A stretch of 64,000 nt of DNA from Mauremys mutica (taxonomy: Eukaryota > Chordata > Testudines > Geoemydidae), in the NCBI RefSeq assembly GCF_020497125.1, contig NC_059082.1, positions 51,358,524-51,422,523 on the forward strand. Reading direction: 5' to 3'. The position numbers and the translations under genes are program-made. The notes beneath the pieces are model-generated. The model was given only the letters and a program-made list of their open reading frames with translations. It was not told where the DNA came from and did no database searches. Below, in pieces: positions 1 to 11,238 of this stretch (the first letter of the stretch is position 1; the number at the start of each line of letters is the position of its first letter).

Positions 1-60
1 CTGCAAGGGGGACATTTAAAAACACATTAGTTGTGTTCAGAGATGTTATTAAATTAAGAG

Positions 61-219
61 CAGCAAAGAGTCTTGTGGCACTTTATAGACTAACAGACGT
101 ATTGGAGCATGAGCTTTCGTGAGTGAATACCCACTTCATTGTATTCACCCACGAAAGCTCATGCCACAGGATTCTTTGCTGCTTTTACAGATCCAGACTA
201 ACACGGCTACCCCTCTGAT
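61..219 (-). repeat. Palindromic SINE-like insertion, copy 1
   Basis: Two inverted arms start at the outer edge CAGCAAAGAG (61) and turn around near position 130-145, leaving a loop of about 10 nt. A short leader related to GTAGCCGTGTTAGTCTGG lies at the right end, so the element reads on the minus strand. The flanks carry an 8-bp direct repeat, ATTAAGAG (53-60 and 220-227). The family recurs at 4041, 5346, 8165 and 35336. I recognise it as a high-copy turtle repeat but cannot give a database name. Confidence 0.8.
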
Positions 220-305
220 ATTAAGAGAACACCACACACCTGTTATGACTGAGAAGTAATACAAAGGGGCCTAGACAATAAAATGAAAGTTATTTAATGG
301 AAGGG

Positions 306-725
306 TGTGACGGAGCAGGGCGGATTTGACCTGGGAATGTTGCCGGGGTGTTACATTGGGGATGAGACGGAATCTACCTGAGCTGTAACCTGAGCCAGGA
401 GGGGGGTGGGGAGAAATCACACCTTCTGCCTGAGAGACTGAACAAAGGAGAGGAGGAGCAGAGGGGAGGGGGGAGAAAGCAGCTGGAGGAAATTTTTAGT
501 TTCAGTTTGGGCTGGGTGGTGCAACACAGGGAACCCCAAGCTGGGGTCTAAGCTCCCTGAACCCCCAGAAGGACTTGATTGAGGGGTCCTGGTTGTGCCT
601 ACAAGCTCTGCTGTAGACTGTGTTCCTATTGTCCAATAAACCTTCCGTTTTACTGGCTGGCTGAGAGTCACAGTGAATCCCAGGAAGAGGGGTGCAGGGC
701 CCTGACTCCCCGACACTCCGTGACG
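306..725 (+). mobile_element. Solo LTR, 420 bp
   Basis: The element begins TGTGACGGAG and ends CTCCGTGACG, giving inverted termini. A 5-bp duplication AAGGG lies at 301-305 and 726-730. A polyadenylation signal AATAAA lies near 635, which orients it on the plus strand. The canonical final CA has decayed to CG. No internal coding region is attached, so this is a solo LTR of a retrovirus-like or Gypsy-like element. Open frames across it (for example 579-818) are incidental. Confidence 0.75.
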
Positions 726-839
726 AAGGGGAAAGGAGGGGAAACAACACAAGACTTTAGGACAATATTGGACCACAAGATACATAGGAATTTGCGAAGT
801 AACATGGAAACAAAATAGCCCTGTGTAATTTTGGGCTGC

Positions 840-971
840 AGAAGCATCGTGTCTTGGGGCAAGGTGGAAGAGGTCCTTATAACACCAGAAAAATCCCTCC
901 AGTTGGAAAGAGTACAGAGAAGAACAAATTATGAGGGGGCCGAAGAGATTGATTTATGAGGAAAGATAGCA
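840..971 (+). mobile_element. CR1 LINE fragment
   Basis: A short stretch resembles the reverse-transcriptase tail of CR1, in the region that reads 'gagagagtacagagaagag...' in typical copies, on the plus strand. It is old, without an open frame. It probably belongs to the same insertion as the 3' piece at 1431-1690. Confidence 0.6.
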
Positions 972-987
972 TGCATTTTTATATTTT

Positions 988-1012
988 ATTATATATATAT
1001 ATATATATACAC
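988..1012. repeat. (AT)n microsatellite
   Basis: A run of alternating TA of about 22 bases runs into ACACAC. No function is implied. Confidence 0.9.
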
Positions 1013-1430
1013 ACGCTAACTGCTTGAGAGATGACAAAAGGAGGCATGAGCCAGAGTGACATCGTTCTTCGACTACAAGAAAGGGACCAAGACACTTTCT
1101 CCGTTGGATCATATGAACTGGAACCATAAACTCCCTGAACATTAAATCTCACCAAATGAGGGTCAATCAATCCTCATCATCATATCCACTCATACTCCAC
1201 ACCTGAACACAGCCACTTTATGAACTTCATACCCTCACATCTCAATGTCTGTACTTTGACCCAAACTTTTGCCCCGAATCAGGGATATTACAGATTATGT
1301 ATTCCTTATGCCACCCGATCTTAAATCAAACTTTGCACCCTCAATAATCTGTATGTTATTCCCTGATAACCAGAAACTTCTATGCTTAAACTCTGTACTA
1401 TTCACCTTTTTTTTTTTTTTAAAAACACAT
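1013..1430. other. Unclassified sequence inside split CR1
   Basis: This 420-bp stretch lies between two CR1 fragments of the same orientation and ends in a T14 tract (about 1407-1420). The composition and the short repeated phrases around 'ctgtactttgacccaaacttttg' suggest an interspersed repeat inserted into the CR1. I see no target duplication or coding potential and cannot assign a family. Confidence 0.35.
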
Positions 1431-1690
1431 CTTAATAAAAAATTTTAATTTGAAGGATATAAAGAACCAAGGAGAGGTACTGTTTGGCATAATACAGTGG
1501 GATAACTGGGGACAAAGAATTGAAATTAACAATAGAATCATTTAGGCTGAATCTCAGGATAAGCTTCATGACAACACAATCTACTAGACTGTTATAATTT
1601 CCCCAGTGAAGCAGTGGAAGCCATTTCACATGGCATGTTTAAAACAAGTCTGAACAAAACACTAGGAACTGTTCTGTAGAAAGAGAGACT
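1431..1690 (+). mobile_element. CR1 LINE 3' fragment
   Basis: The stretch around 1535-1680 matches the end of the CR1 reverse-transcriptase region, in the part encoding LNIRKNFLT-like residues and the trailing 'gtggaagccatttcacatggcatgtttaaaacaagtctg'-type sequence. It is heavily mutated, with no open frame. Confidence 0.65.
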
Positions 1691-1718
1691 TGTTGACCTA
1701 ACAAGAGGCTTTCTGAGA

Positions 1719-1760
1719 AGTTCATCATCATCATCACCACCACCACTACCACCACCACCG
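1719..1760. repeat. (TCA)/(CAC) trinucleotide microsatellite
   Basis: Imperfect TCA units pass into CAC/ACC units. Simple repeat. Confidence 0.9.
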
Positions 1761-3216
1761 TATTCTCCCTCTTGGATCTCAAGCCTCTAAATGCATGACT
1801 TGAAGCTGGGAGCCAAGGGTCAAGTGCTATTCACGGAGAAAGAAGTTACAGGGGAGTAAATTATCCCCTCCCTAAAGAAACCAGATTGACTAGACTGGTT
1901 TACACTAGGAATAAAGTCAGAGACTTGAGATCCAGGGATGAGATGACTCTGAAGAAACAGAATGACAGGTTAGTTATACCTCTTCCACCAGTCTACTCAT
2001 TGGGGGCTCCAAATCAAGCCCAGGACTCCTCGGGGCAGGGTGGTCAGGAGGACAATGACAAGGGGAGCAGAAGAAAGTCCTAACTATCTTTTACATCTCC
2101 CTCCATCACCTCTGCAGGAGATGCAATTGCCGGGCACTTCCAGAACAACTGGGACAACAGAACCTGCTACCTTAGACGGCCTGTGATCTTGTTTGCTGTT
2201 ATTGGCTCAGTGACTGTTCTAATACCCCGCTCTTCCTACTACCATCTCTCGTATGGTTTCATGTAAATGAGCACATGCCCCTCTGGCCCCATTCTGTTAC
2301 CCCTCCCTGTCTTCCATCTCCAGGGCACCTCCCAAGCCACATCGCCTCCCTCCAAGCAATCCCACTCTTCTGCATCCTCCCACCTCCTTCACTCCTAATA
2401 TCTATGTCCTTCCATGCCCCCTTCAACTTCTTTTCGCATGGTGCAGAGCCATCCACTGAAGACTATGGGAGCACAGACTTATCACCCTCACTTGCTCTCC
2501 CTTCTTATTGTTCATTACAGCCCTTGCTTGTCTTTAGACAGTAAATTCTTCAAGGAAGGGAATCACATCTTCCTGGGAGCCTGGACACACCTAGCACATG
2601 GAGGCCCAAGAGTCGCCTTTGGCCACTATTGTAAGAAGAATCATTTGTAACTTCTGGGAACTATAGTGATGTCCAGAGACAGAGACAGCTGTTTCATCTG
2701 GCTGGAAACGAGAACAGCATGGTTATTCTGGGCATTGGAAAATGGGCTCTGGCTGAAAAAAATGGTGGTTCTCACAGTCACCCAGGAGATCATGCGTATC
2801 CGTATCCTGGACTTCCCAGGACCCAAATACACTCCCCTCAAATGCTAGAGCATTCATGTGCCAGAAAAATAAAATACGGTGGGCTGAGAAAGAGGAGTGT
2901 GCCCACACCTGGTAGGACTTTCATTTGATCCTATCCTGTGCAGTAACCCATTGGAAAAGGCAGAGTTTGTACTCCTCCTCTTGACTTGAGAAGTTTCCCA
3001 CTCTTCCAGTCTTGAAGTTTAATTTGCCTGAGCACATTCCACCCTTCCTGGGCTGTTCAGCTTCCAGGTCACATTCCAAGATGAGAACGACGTGGCTAAA
3101 GTACACCAGGATTGGAGCCCAGCTCTTCAGTGTCAGAAGACTGTTAGAATTAAAATAATGGGTCTTATGAACTAATTTAGTTCACTAGTCAGTGTAGTGA
3201 AAATGAGTCAGACATG
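1761..3216. other. Intronic sequence, no gene seen
   Basis: About 1.45 kb without a recognisable gene. Around 2500-2610 a phrase of the type 'gtaaattcttcaaggaagggaatcacat ... ctagcacatggaggccc' resembles the 3' end of very old L2/MIR-like amniote elements (low confidence). The open frames here are short, overlap on both strands and match nothing I know. Confidence 0.5.
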
Positions 3217-3224
3217 GCCTAGCA

Positions 3225-3640
3225 CAGTGGCTCTCAGCACTCCCAGATTACTGTACATCTTTCAGGAGTCTGATATGTCTTGCATACCCCCAAATTTCAC
3301 TTCACTTAAAAACTACTTGCTTACAAAATCAGATATAAAAATACAAAAAAAAGTGTCACAGCACACTATTAATGAAAAATTGCTTATGTTCTCAGTTTTA
3401 CCATATATTTATAAAATAAATCATTTGGAATATAAATATTGTACTTGCGCTTCAGTGTACAGTATATTGAGCAGTATAAACAAGTTGTAGTCTATATGAA
3501 ATTTTAGTTTTTACTGACTTCGCTCGTGCTTTTTAGGTAGCCTGTTAGAATACTAGGCAAATATCTAGATGAGTTGATGTACCCTTTAGAAGACCTCTGT
3601 GTAGCCCAGGGGTACATGTATCCCTGGTCAAGAAACACTC
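3225..3640. mobile_element. hAT-type MITE, 416 bp
   Basis: The termini are CAGTGGCTCTCAGCA and, inverted, GAGTGTTTCTTGACCA, which fit a common CAGTGGTTCTCAACCA end. It is flanked by a perfect 8-bp duplication GCCTAGCA (3217-3224 and 3641-3648), the hAT hallmark. The interior is AT-rich and non-coding. A 97-residue open frame crossing it is incidental. Confidence 0.9.
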
Positions 3641-3648
3641 GCCTAGCA

Positions 3649-5345
3649 TAAGGCCACCACTTGTGAACAAACTCATTTTACCAGACAATTGGCATAACCA
3701 ATCCAGGTCCAGGACTGTCGTAGTAGAGGGTGCTAAAGGTGATAACTGACACACTGGCAATGCTGTGGCGATGGGGGACGTCTGCATAGCATCACTCTTC
3801 ACTATGCCTAGCTCAAACCAATGTTATTAATCTCTCATTCACGAGCACTAGATAAATACATTCACAAAACAAAAAACCCTAGAGTTAAATCAAAAATACA
3901 GGACTGGAATGAGAACTGCTTTGTTCTTTGGATGCTGCTGTGTTTCAGGACTGGAAGGAGGAAGATTATGAAAGAGACTTGAGAAAGATGTATGCTGGGG
4001 AAGTTCTATATTTTTTCAAACAAGAAACTGTCTTTACAAACAGGTGTACTTGTGGCACCTTAGAGAACAACAAATTTATTTCAGCATAAGCTTTCATGGG
4101 CTACAGCTCACTTCTTCAGATGCAAGCTGTAGCCCACGAAAGCTTATGCTGAAATAAATTTGTTGTTCTCTAAGGTGCCACAAGTACTCCTGTTCTTTTT
4201 GCGGATACAGACTAACATGGCTGCTATTCTGAAACCTGTCTTTATAAACGTAACTATTTTCTGTATTGTGTGGTGTGGAATTGTGCACAGGAGATTGCAC
4301 TAGGAGTTGCACACAGCAGTTCTGCAGGGGAACAACTATAGAAGCTCTCGAGGTAGCTGGTCTCCAGTTTGGAACAAGGGTTTCACTTTGAGGCTCAGCT
4401 TTCAATGAGACGTGATGAGATTTTAACAGGTGTGATACTCCTGCATGGGATGGCATGGAATTTGATGCACTTGGGAAAAAAATTAAACAAACAACTACTT
4501 TTTCAGACAAGTAAGAGATTCTTATCCAAATCCAGCTCATTCAGACCCCGAGGGTTGCTAAACTATAGCAATGGTCTTATGGCAGCATGTCTGAGTAATT
4601 CCCTGTCATCCCTATTCCAGGACTGCAGTGATAAGGCCTATGGACATCATTGCTACAACCTTCTTGTGTTTCTCTTAAAACTAGGTCAACGTACTGTGTC
4701 ATCCGCTATATCGTTTGGGGGCAAATATACCATTCATTGGATAGTAGTGTAAGGACAGTGGTCCAAATTCATTCTTGATATAACTATTTAATGTGTCTTT
4801 GGAGTTACATCACAGGTTAATTGGGCACAAATAGGCCCAAGTAATTTTAAAGATACAAATACTTGCTTTTCACTACTCTTGCTACTGCATAACAAATGCA
4901 AAAGGAAGCTTTGATTGCTATTTGCTTCCATTCTGTCTAAACCTGCATGAGTGCAGAAGATAATTTAGTTACTCATAGAAACAGAACGTTAGAAACATAA
5001 CGTATTGTGTGAGAACTCTGTGGGCTAATGTACATGAACCTCTAACAGTGACAGAAATATTTCATGGTGGATGAATCTTTACTTATTCTCCACCCTAAGC
5101 ACAGTTCTTACTTCTACTCCATCAGCTCTGAGGGGAGATAAACCACTGTCTGTGATTAGTCAAATCTCATTGGATGCTCTGACATAGGTTTATCTTTGGG
5201 ATGAAAGAGTAGAATTTCCTATCTATAGTCTCAAGAATGTAATTTGCAGGATTGGAGTAGTCCTACAACTTACCTTAGTAAAATAACTACTAGGCTGAAA
5301 TTGCATGGTTCTATTTGAAAAAGAGGGACACTCTGAAATGGTGAC
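3649..5345. other. Intronic sequence around SINE copy 2, no gene seen
   Basis: Apart from the palindromic insertion at 4041-4235, I see no gene or recognisable repeat here. Open frames at 4094-4540 (minus) and 4369-4752 (plus) overlap each other. The first reads through the SINE, so neither is supported. Confidence 0.5.
4041..4235 (-). repeat. Palindromic SINE-like insertion, copy 2
   Basis: The arms run from CAGGTGTACTTGTGG to a turn-around near 4110-4135 and back. The leader (TTTCAGAATAGCAGCCATGT, read on the minus strand) is at the right end. A 13-bp direct repeat flanks it: CTGTCTTTACAAA at 4028-4040 and CTGTCTTTATAAA at 4236-4248, one mismatch. This copy belongs to the 'TTAGAGACTAAC' subfamily. 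The long duplication fits LINE-mediated retrotransposition rather than DNA transposition. Confidence 0.85.
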
Positions 5346-6060
5346 AGGTTTCAGAGTGGTAGCCGTGTTAGTCTGTATCAGCAAAAACAACGAGGAGGCC
5401 TTGTGGCACCTTAGAGATTAACATTTATTTGAGCATAAGCTTTCATGGGCTGAAACCCAGGGCCGGTGCAACCATTAAGGCGAACTAGGCGGTTGCCTAG
5501 GATGCCAAGATTTGGGGACGCCAAAAAGCGGTGCCCCAAATTTTTTTTTTTTTTTTTAACTGCGGTTTCTCCCCAAGCGTGTGGTCGCTGCTCCACTTCT
5601 CCCGCCTCCCAGGCTTGCAGCGCCAATCAGCTGTTTGGCGCCGCAAGCCTGGGAGGAGAATTAGAGCGGGGGCGGGGTGCTCGGGAAGGACGTGGAGCAG
5701 AGGTGAGCTGGGGTGGGGAGGTGCTGCACGGCTCCCGGGAGGGGGGTACTGCTGCGGGGGGCACCTCAGGGCAGGGGGGAGGCCTCAGGCAGAGGGGGTG
5801 ACGGGGAGGGGGCGCAAAGTGGAAGTTTTGCCTAGGGCGCAAAACTTCCTTGCACCAGCCCTGTTGAAACCCACTTCATCAGATGCATGGAGTGGAAAAT
5901 ACAGGAGAAGGTATAAAATATATGAAAAGATGTGAGTTGCCTTACCAAGTGTGAGGTCATCTAATGAGACAATTCAATTGACAGCAGGATACCAAGGGAG
6001 GAAAAAACTTTTGAAGTGGTAATGAGAGTGGCCCATTTCAGACAGCTGACAAGACGGTGT
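5346..6060 (+). repeat. SINE-like element, unfolded copy, split by a MITE
   Basis: It begins with the leader GTTTCAGAGTGGTAGCCGTG and continues through the same arm sequence as the palindromic copies to 5457. It resumes at 5872 with CACTTCATCAGATGCATGGA and extends into sequence absent from the folded copies. This shows that the leader plus arm is the 5' part of a longer element. The 3' boundary is uncertain and no target duplication was found. Confidence 0.6.
5458..5863. mobile_element. GC-rich hAT MITE, 406 bp
   Basis: Terminal inverted repeats are CAGGGCCGGTGCAA at the left and TTGCACCAGCCCTG at the right. An 8-bp duplication, CTGAAACC (5450-5457) and TTGAAACC (5864-5871), has one mismatch. 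It inserted into the SINE-like element and is therefore younger. It contains T17 and a GC-rich interior, and the open frames over it are compositional. Confidence 0.9.
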
Positions 6061-7461
6061 GAGTAACAGAAGGGGGAAATTAGTACTGGGGAAATGGAAT
6101 GCAAAAAAAACCAAAAAACAAACAAACCCCCCCCTCCCCCTCCAAGACATTCAAGTTTAGGGGCTAAGCTGACCCAGCTTTAAAATATTGTCATGTGGCG
6201 AGGGAGCTGCTCTGGATTCTTAAAAAAAAAAAAAATCTAAATCCTCTATACCTCCATATTCTCTTCTCTCACGACGAGTGTGATATCCGCCCCACAATAG
6301 CTGTAGGACAATTTTCATTCCCTCTGTAGCAGCAACTAACGCCACACTAAACCCAGAGCTGGCCTTGTAATGGAATGTTAAACTGTATCACACTGTTCAG
6401 CCACTAGGTGGTGCGGGGTGTAAAATACCATATTGAAACAAGAAATAGAAGCAAGCTCTGTGGCCGGTCCCTACCAACAGGCCAGTACTCACTGGCACTG
6501 GGGCATAAATGAGAAAATTCAAAGACACCATGATGCTCGAACAATCCCCTATAAACGAGAGGCAAAGCAGCAAATTTTCATGGGAGGGCGGGGGGTCTCA
6601 ACTGGTAAAGCTTTTTGAAGAAAAAAGTGGAGGGGGGACAATGCATCAAAATACTTTTAAATATAGTACTTCTGTCTTTCAAAAAGGGACTTTGGGGCAT
6701 GTGGGGACAAGAAAGCTTGTCCCCCTTCCATCACTGGGGGAGATGCCCATCCCCCACCTCTTCATATGGGCCAACAAATGCATCTCTTAAGAAGTCAGGA
6801 GAATGAAGAGCCAGGAGTACCCCATGTCTAATAAGCAGGACTAAGTCAGTGTCAATAAAAGGAAATCGAGTGTCCTCTTTAAAAGCAAGAAAACAAAGGG
6901 AGTGAGAAATACAAAAAAGACAGACGCCTTAAGCTTGAGCAAATTAATCTTCCTTTCCCCACGATTTAGAGCAGTCATATTTCTGCATGAGCTGAACTGC
7001 ACTGAAGTTACCTGAAGCCAGCCGAATGAGTGCTACCTGTCTTATTAAATTACAGAGGCGTCAAGAAATATGTTCTGAGCTAAGGTGCTTCCCTAGGATT
7101 TTTTTGTTACTGAAATATCATAAATACTAAAAAAGACAAAATACATTTAATTCCTAGGATTTAGCCTATTTTGGGGGGTGGGGGCAGAAGTTAACATTCC
7201 TCTTTCTGAAAATGCCTGGTCCCAGTGCAAAGACACTGGACTGGAATGTGATACAGAGAAAAGCAGTCAGAGCAATTTTGACTCACTTGCTCTTGCTCTA
7301 GACCAGAGAAAATATCAAACTGCACATCCTGATGCACTGAGTATCTAGCATTCTTAATCAAGTGTACACATCACCACTCAAAGTTCCTTTTTCTACATGA
7401 CCGCCCTGCATATTAAATAAGGTCTAGGGACCCTCCCAACAGCTCTACTGTTAGCTAAAAC
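6061..7461. other. Intronic sequence, no gene seen
   Basis: About 1.4 kb with A-rich and C-rich simple tracts (6105-6140, 6220-6235) but no recognised gene or mobile element. Confidence 0.5.
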
Positions 7462-7829
7462 TAGGGCTCTCAAGCGATTAAAAAATGTATCATGATTAAT
7501 TGTCCGATTAACCGCACTGTTATTAATGGAATACCATTTATTTGAATATTTGGGGGTGTTTTCTACATTTTCAAATATATTTATTTCAATTACAACAGAA
7601 TACTAAGTGTATAGTGCTCACTTTATTTTTGATTACAAACATTTGCACTGTTAAAAAAATAGTATTTTTCAATTCCGCTAATACAAGTACTGCAGTGCAA
7701 TCTCTATCACGTAAGTTGAACTTACAAATATAGACTTCTGTACAAAAAATAACTACATTAAAAATAAAACAATGTAAAACTTTAGAGCCTACAAGTCCAC
7801 TCAGTCCTATTTCTTGTTCAGCCAATGGC

Positions 7830-8678
7830 TCAAACAAGCTTGTTTACATTTGCAGGAGATAATACTGCCCACTCCTTGTTCACAATGTCACCTGAAAGTG
7901 AGAACAGGCATTTGCATGGCACTCTTGTAGCCATCATCACAAGATATTTGCATGCCAGATGCACTAAAGATTTATATGTCCCTTCATGCTTTAACCACCA
8001 TTCCAGAGGACATGCATCCATGCTGATGATGGGTTCTACTTGATAACGATCCAAAGCGGTGCATACTGATGCGTATTCATTTTCATCATCTGGTTCAGAT
8101 GCCACCAGCAGAAGGTTGATTTTCTTTTTTGGTGGTTCGGGTTCTGTAGTTTCTGCATCAGAAGCAGCAAAGAGTCCTGTGGCACCTTATAGACTAAGAC
8201 GTATTGGAGCATGAGCTTTCGTGGGTGAATACCCACTTCGTCGGATGCATGTAGTGGAAGCATCCGACGAAGTGGGTATTCACCCATGAAAGCTCATGCT
8301 CCAATACATCTGTTAGTCTATAAGGTGCCACAGGACTCTCTGCTGCTTTTACAGATCCAGACCAACACGGCTACCCCCCTGATACTCTGCATCAGAAGTT
8401 ACTCTTAAGATTTCTGAAAGCATGCGCCACACCTTGTCCTTCTCAGATTTTGGAAGGCACTTCAGATTCTTAAACCTTGGGTTGAGTGCTGTAGCTATCT
8501 TTAGAAATCTCACATTGGTACCTTCTTTGCGTTTTGTCAAATCTGCAGTGAAAGTGTTCTTAAAACAAACAACACGTGCTGGGTCATCATCCGAGACAGC
8601 TATAACATGAGATATATGGCAGAATGTGAGTAAAAACAAGAGCTGGAGACACAATTCTCCCCCAAGGAGTTCAGTCAA
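7830..8678 (-). pseudogene. hAT transposase C-terminal part, broken
   Basis: On the minus strand the frame reads from about 8678 towards 7830. It passes FKNTFTADL, FLKIATALNPRFKNLKCL and LEWWLKHEGTY to the hATC dimerisation signature LFSLSGDIVNKEWAVLSP. hATC is the conserved C-terminal block of hAT transposases, which act as dimers in the nucleus on their terminal repeats. The BED zinc finger and most of the catalytic RNase H-like domain are absent. A SINE-like insertion at 8165-8385 splits the frame after SDAE, and near 7830 a small deletion brings in a stop before the end. It cannot make a working transposase. The host-gene alternative (a ZBED-type domesticated protein) is rejected because all three copies are broken. 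Confidence 0.8.
8165..8385 (-). repeat. Palindromic SINE-like insertion, copy 3
   Basis: This is a near-perfect palindrome of about 90-bp arms turning around a loop of about 10 nt near 8250. The leader (TATCAGGGGGGTAGCCGTGT on the minus strand) lies at the right end. It is flanked by a perfect 13-bp direct repeat TCTGCATCAGAAG (8152-8164 and 8386-8398). It sits inside hAT copy 1 and is younger than it. The arm GGGTGAATACCC vaguely resembles a Pol III B box, but I do not claim a promoter. Confidence 0.9.
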
Positions 8679-8699
8679 ATTTAATTAACACCTTATTTT

Positions 8700-8930
8700 T
8701 TTAACGAGTGTCATCAGCATGAAAGCATGTCCTCTGGAATGGTGGACGAAGCATGAGGGGACATATGAATGTTTAACATATCTGGCACATAAATACTTTG
8801 CAAAGCCAGCTACAAAAGTCCCACGCAAACGCCTGTTCTCACTTTCTGGTGACATTGTAAAATAAGAAATGGGCAGAATTATCTCCTGTAAATGTAAACA
8901 AATTTGTTTGTCTTAGCGACTGGCTGAACA
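8700..8930 (+). pseudogene. Inverted second copy of the hATC segment
   Basis: On the plus strand this arm again encodes the LEWWxKHEGTY and LFSLSGDIV stretch seen on the minus strand at 7830-8105. It is the other half of the long inverted repeat, not an independent gene. After SLSGDIVK the frame stops at TAA. Confidence 0.75.
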
Positions 8931-9723
8931 AGAAGTAGGACTGAGTGAACTTGTAAGCTACAAAGTTTTACATTGTTTTGTTTTTGAGTGATGTTATATA
9001 ACAAAAAACTACATTTGTAAATTTCACTTTCACGATAAAGAGATTGCACTACAGTACTTGCATGAGGTGAATTGAAAACTACTATTTATTATGTTTATCA
9101 TTTTTACAGTGCAAATATTTATAATGAAAATATAAAGTGAGCACTGTACACTTTGTATTCTTTGTTGTAATTGAAATCAATATATCTGAAAATATAGAAA
9201 AAATCCAAAAATAGTTAATAAATTTAAATTGGTATTCTATTGTTTAAAAGTGTGATTAAAACTGCGAATAATCAATTATTTTATTGAGATTAATTTTTTT
9301 GAGTTAATTCCATTACTTAACTGCGATTAATTGCTAGACCTACTAAACACTACTAATAACCTCTGATGCAGAACGTTGCCATGTCTGTACAGCATTAGTT
9401 AGGATACAATTAGAATTCTGTACTCTTAACCAGGATTCGTAATTCTTTATACTCTTATCAAAGCCAACTGAATTCAGAATGCCTGAGTGCATGTAGACTT
9501 GGATTTTATATATTCCTGTGCACTGAAAGCTTTTATTTTCTGTAGAAAAAAGCCATCTCAATGAAAACCCCACAAGAAAAAAGAATCAATGATGTATGTT
9601 ACCAGGTGCAGCAGAAGAGGATAGATGTATAAAGCTACGGTCTTGTCCGCTCTCTCCCCAAATGCATTCTGTACCTTCTTGCTGGTTTTAAACGAGAAGT
9701 TATGCATGCTTCATGCAGAACTA

Positions 9724-9830
9724 GAACAGGCCCTCCATGTTATAATAAGGAGAAGGACATAAAACAGCTGTAAAAATAAATAAAGCATCAAGTGCCACCA
9801 CATGGTGTGTCTGGCAGACTGTCACAAATG
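9724..9830. repeat. Duplicated 105-bp sequence, copy A
   Basis: The phrases CCTCCATGTTAT, GACATAAAACAGCT, ATCAAGTGCCA and GGTCTGGCA-like sequence occur in the same order at 11764-11880, about 2 kb away in the same orientation. It is either an unnamed interspersed repeat or a local duplication. The flanking stretch 9343-9723 shows nothing recognisable. Confidence 0.65.
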
Positions 9831-9845
9831 ATCAGTGGATCATGA

Positions 9846-9938
9846 CTTAGTTGGGTTTGGTCCTGCTCTGAGCAGGGGGTTGGACTAGATGACCTCCTGA
9901 GGTCCCTTCCAACCCTGAGATTCTATGATTCTATGACC
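9846..9938 (+). mobile_element. CR1 LINE 3' end
   Basis: This is the typical CR1 3' untranslated end, including GGTTGGACTAGATGACCTCC and the terminal tandem ATTCTATG units instead of a poly(A) tail. The insertion is strongly 5'-truncated. Confidence 0.9.
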
Positions 9939-10264
9939 AGCCAGGGTGCTCCATCTGTGCTAAGATGTCCCCTAGAGCTATCAGATCCAGAGAAGCGTCA
10001 GCAGGTCTCCGATTACGAATGCACGTACAGCCCGATTACACTATCCACTGGCCTAGCCACTCTGCTCCCCTTAAAAAAAAAAAACCATGCAGCAGAGCAC
10101 AATCACATGACTCAAGGTAATAACCTCAGTATTGCCAAGCCAAAACCATTCCAAAAAGTCAGATCAGGCACCTCAAAAAGTCATGAGATTTAAAAAAAAT
10201 AAAAGGTTGGATTCTTTTTATGAATCCTCTGGTTCTCAAGCCTTTAAAGGGTTATGTTTTCAAG

Positions 10265-10948
10265 TGTAAACGGGTCGGACTTACCCCTGCGGCGCCTCCT
10301 GCTGGTTGCTCTCCAAATTTTCTCTGTTCAGCCCTGGAGCACCCTCTGCAGGCTGGTGATCCACCTGTTCGTAGGCCCCCGTGTCCCTCCTTGGACCCGG
10401 TGCCCCTTTCTCTGGGGTGCTGCCCCCTGGCAATAACCCCTTTCTTACTCTGTCTGGGTTTCCCCTTCCTTGGGAACCCCCCACCCTACTATCCCCACTT
10501 CGCCTCAGTAGTGGCTACTGCCCAGTCTCTATTTAGCCCCCGTTCGCTGGGGCAGACTGCAGTATCCCGTACTCACCATTGGCAAAGGGGGTTTGGACCT
10601 GCTGCCTTGGCCTAACCTTAAGTTGCCCTCTGCAACCTCCCAGTACCTTCTGCCCTCTGCTAGGCCGCAGCCTGGGGCTTTCCAGGCCAGAGCTCCCCAG
10701 CTCCTTAGCCTGTCCCCAGCCCTGCTTCACCCTAGGTACCTTGTCTCGTCTACCAAGCAGCTAGGCCCATCTCTCTCTATCACCAGAGAGAGACTGTCTG
10801 GGCTCCTGGCTTCCCTGCCTTTTATAAGGCCCTGCTCCTCAGTTTGGGGCGTGGCCCCCAGCTGCAGCCACTTCCCTAATCAGCTCAGCCCTGTCAGGCC
10901 ACTTTTTAAACCCCTTAAAACCCCAGAGCAGGGGTCCACCCTGCTACA
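10265..10948 (-). mobile_element. Solo LTR, 684 bp
   Basis: It has TGTAAACGGG...CCCTGCTACA termini and a perfect 5-bp duplication TCAAG (10260-10264 and 10949-10953). A TATA-like TATAAAAGGCAGGG on the minus strand near 10820 gives the orientation. It is GC- and CT-rich. The open frames at 10220-10615 and 10593-10979 run across its ends and are incidental. Confidence 0.85.
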
Positions 10949-11238
10949 TCAAGCTTTTCTCTGCAACCAGGAGGGCTAAGAACTTGCTTTTTATTTCAAA
11001 TGCAAGCTGAGACTCTCACATGAACATCTGACTCCAGGAGCGAGGGCTTTAAGAAAAACTGCCAAAGCTTGGGAGACTTGAGATGCAAATCCCAGCAACT
11101 GTCTGCACTTTCACCAGCAGCCACTGCTACCAAAATAAGCCCTCTCAAGTCTACCATGGGTCCCCCTCAGCAACTGGAAATAAATGCAGAGGCCCAGGGA
11201 GACAGATCTTTGAGCTCCTCTGAATTTACTCCAACACA

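Larger units (their letters stand above)
7462..9342 (-). mobile_element. Fold-back hAT transposon, copy 1
   Basis: The outer sequence has the TAGGGCT...GATTAAT type of end on both sides. The left arm (about 7462-8033) and right arm (about 8700-9342) are inverted copies of each other. Each contains an AT-rich end, an ACAATGTAAAAC stretch and the same transposase C-terminal segment. The unique middle reads on the minus strand. The left end is TAGGGCTCTCAAGCGATTA; the right end is eroded. Flanking GCTAAAAC and CTAAACAC are a poor duplication. Copies 2 (16995) and 3 (23065) share the design. Confidence 0.85.

Noticed and set aside
4094..4540. 148-residue minus-strand frame
   Set aside because: It reads through the palindromic SINE and overlaps an opposite-strand frame at 4369-4752; no protein signature.
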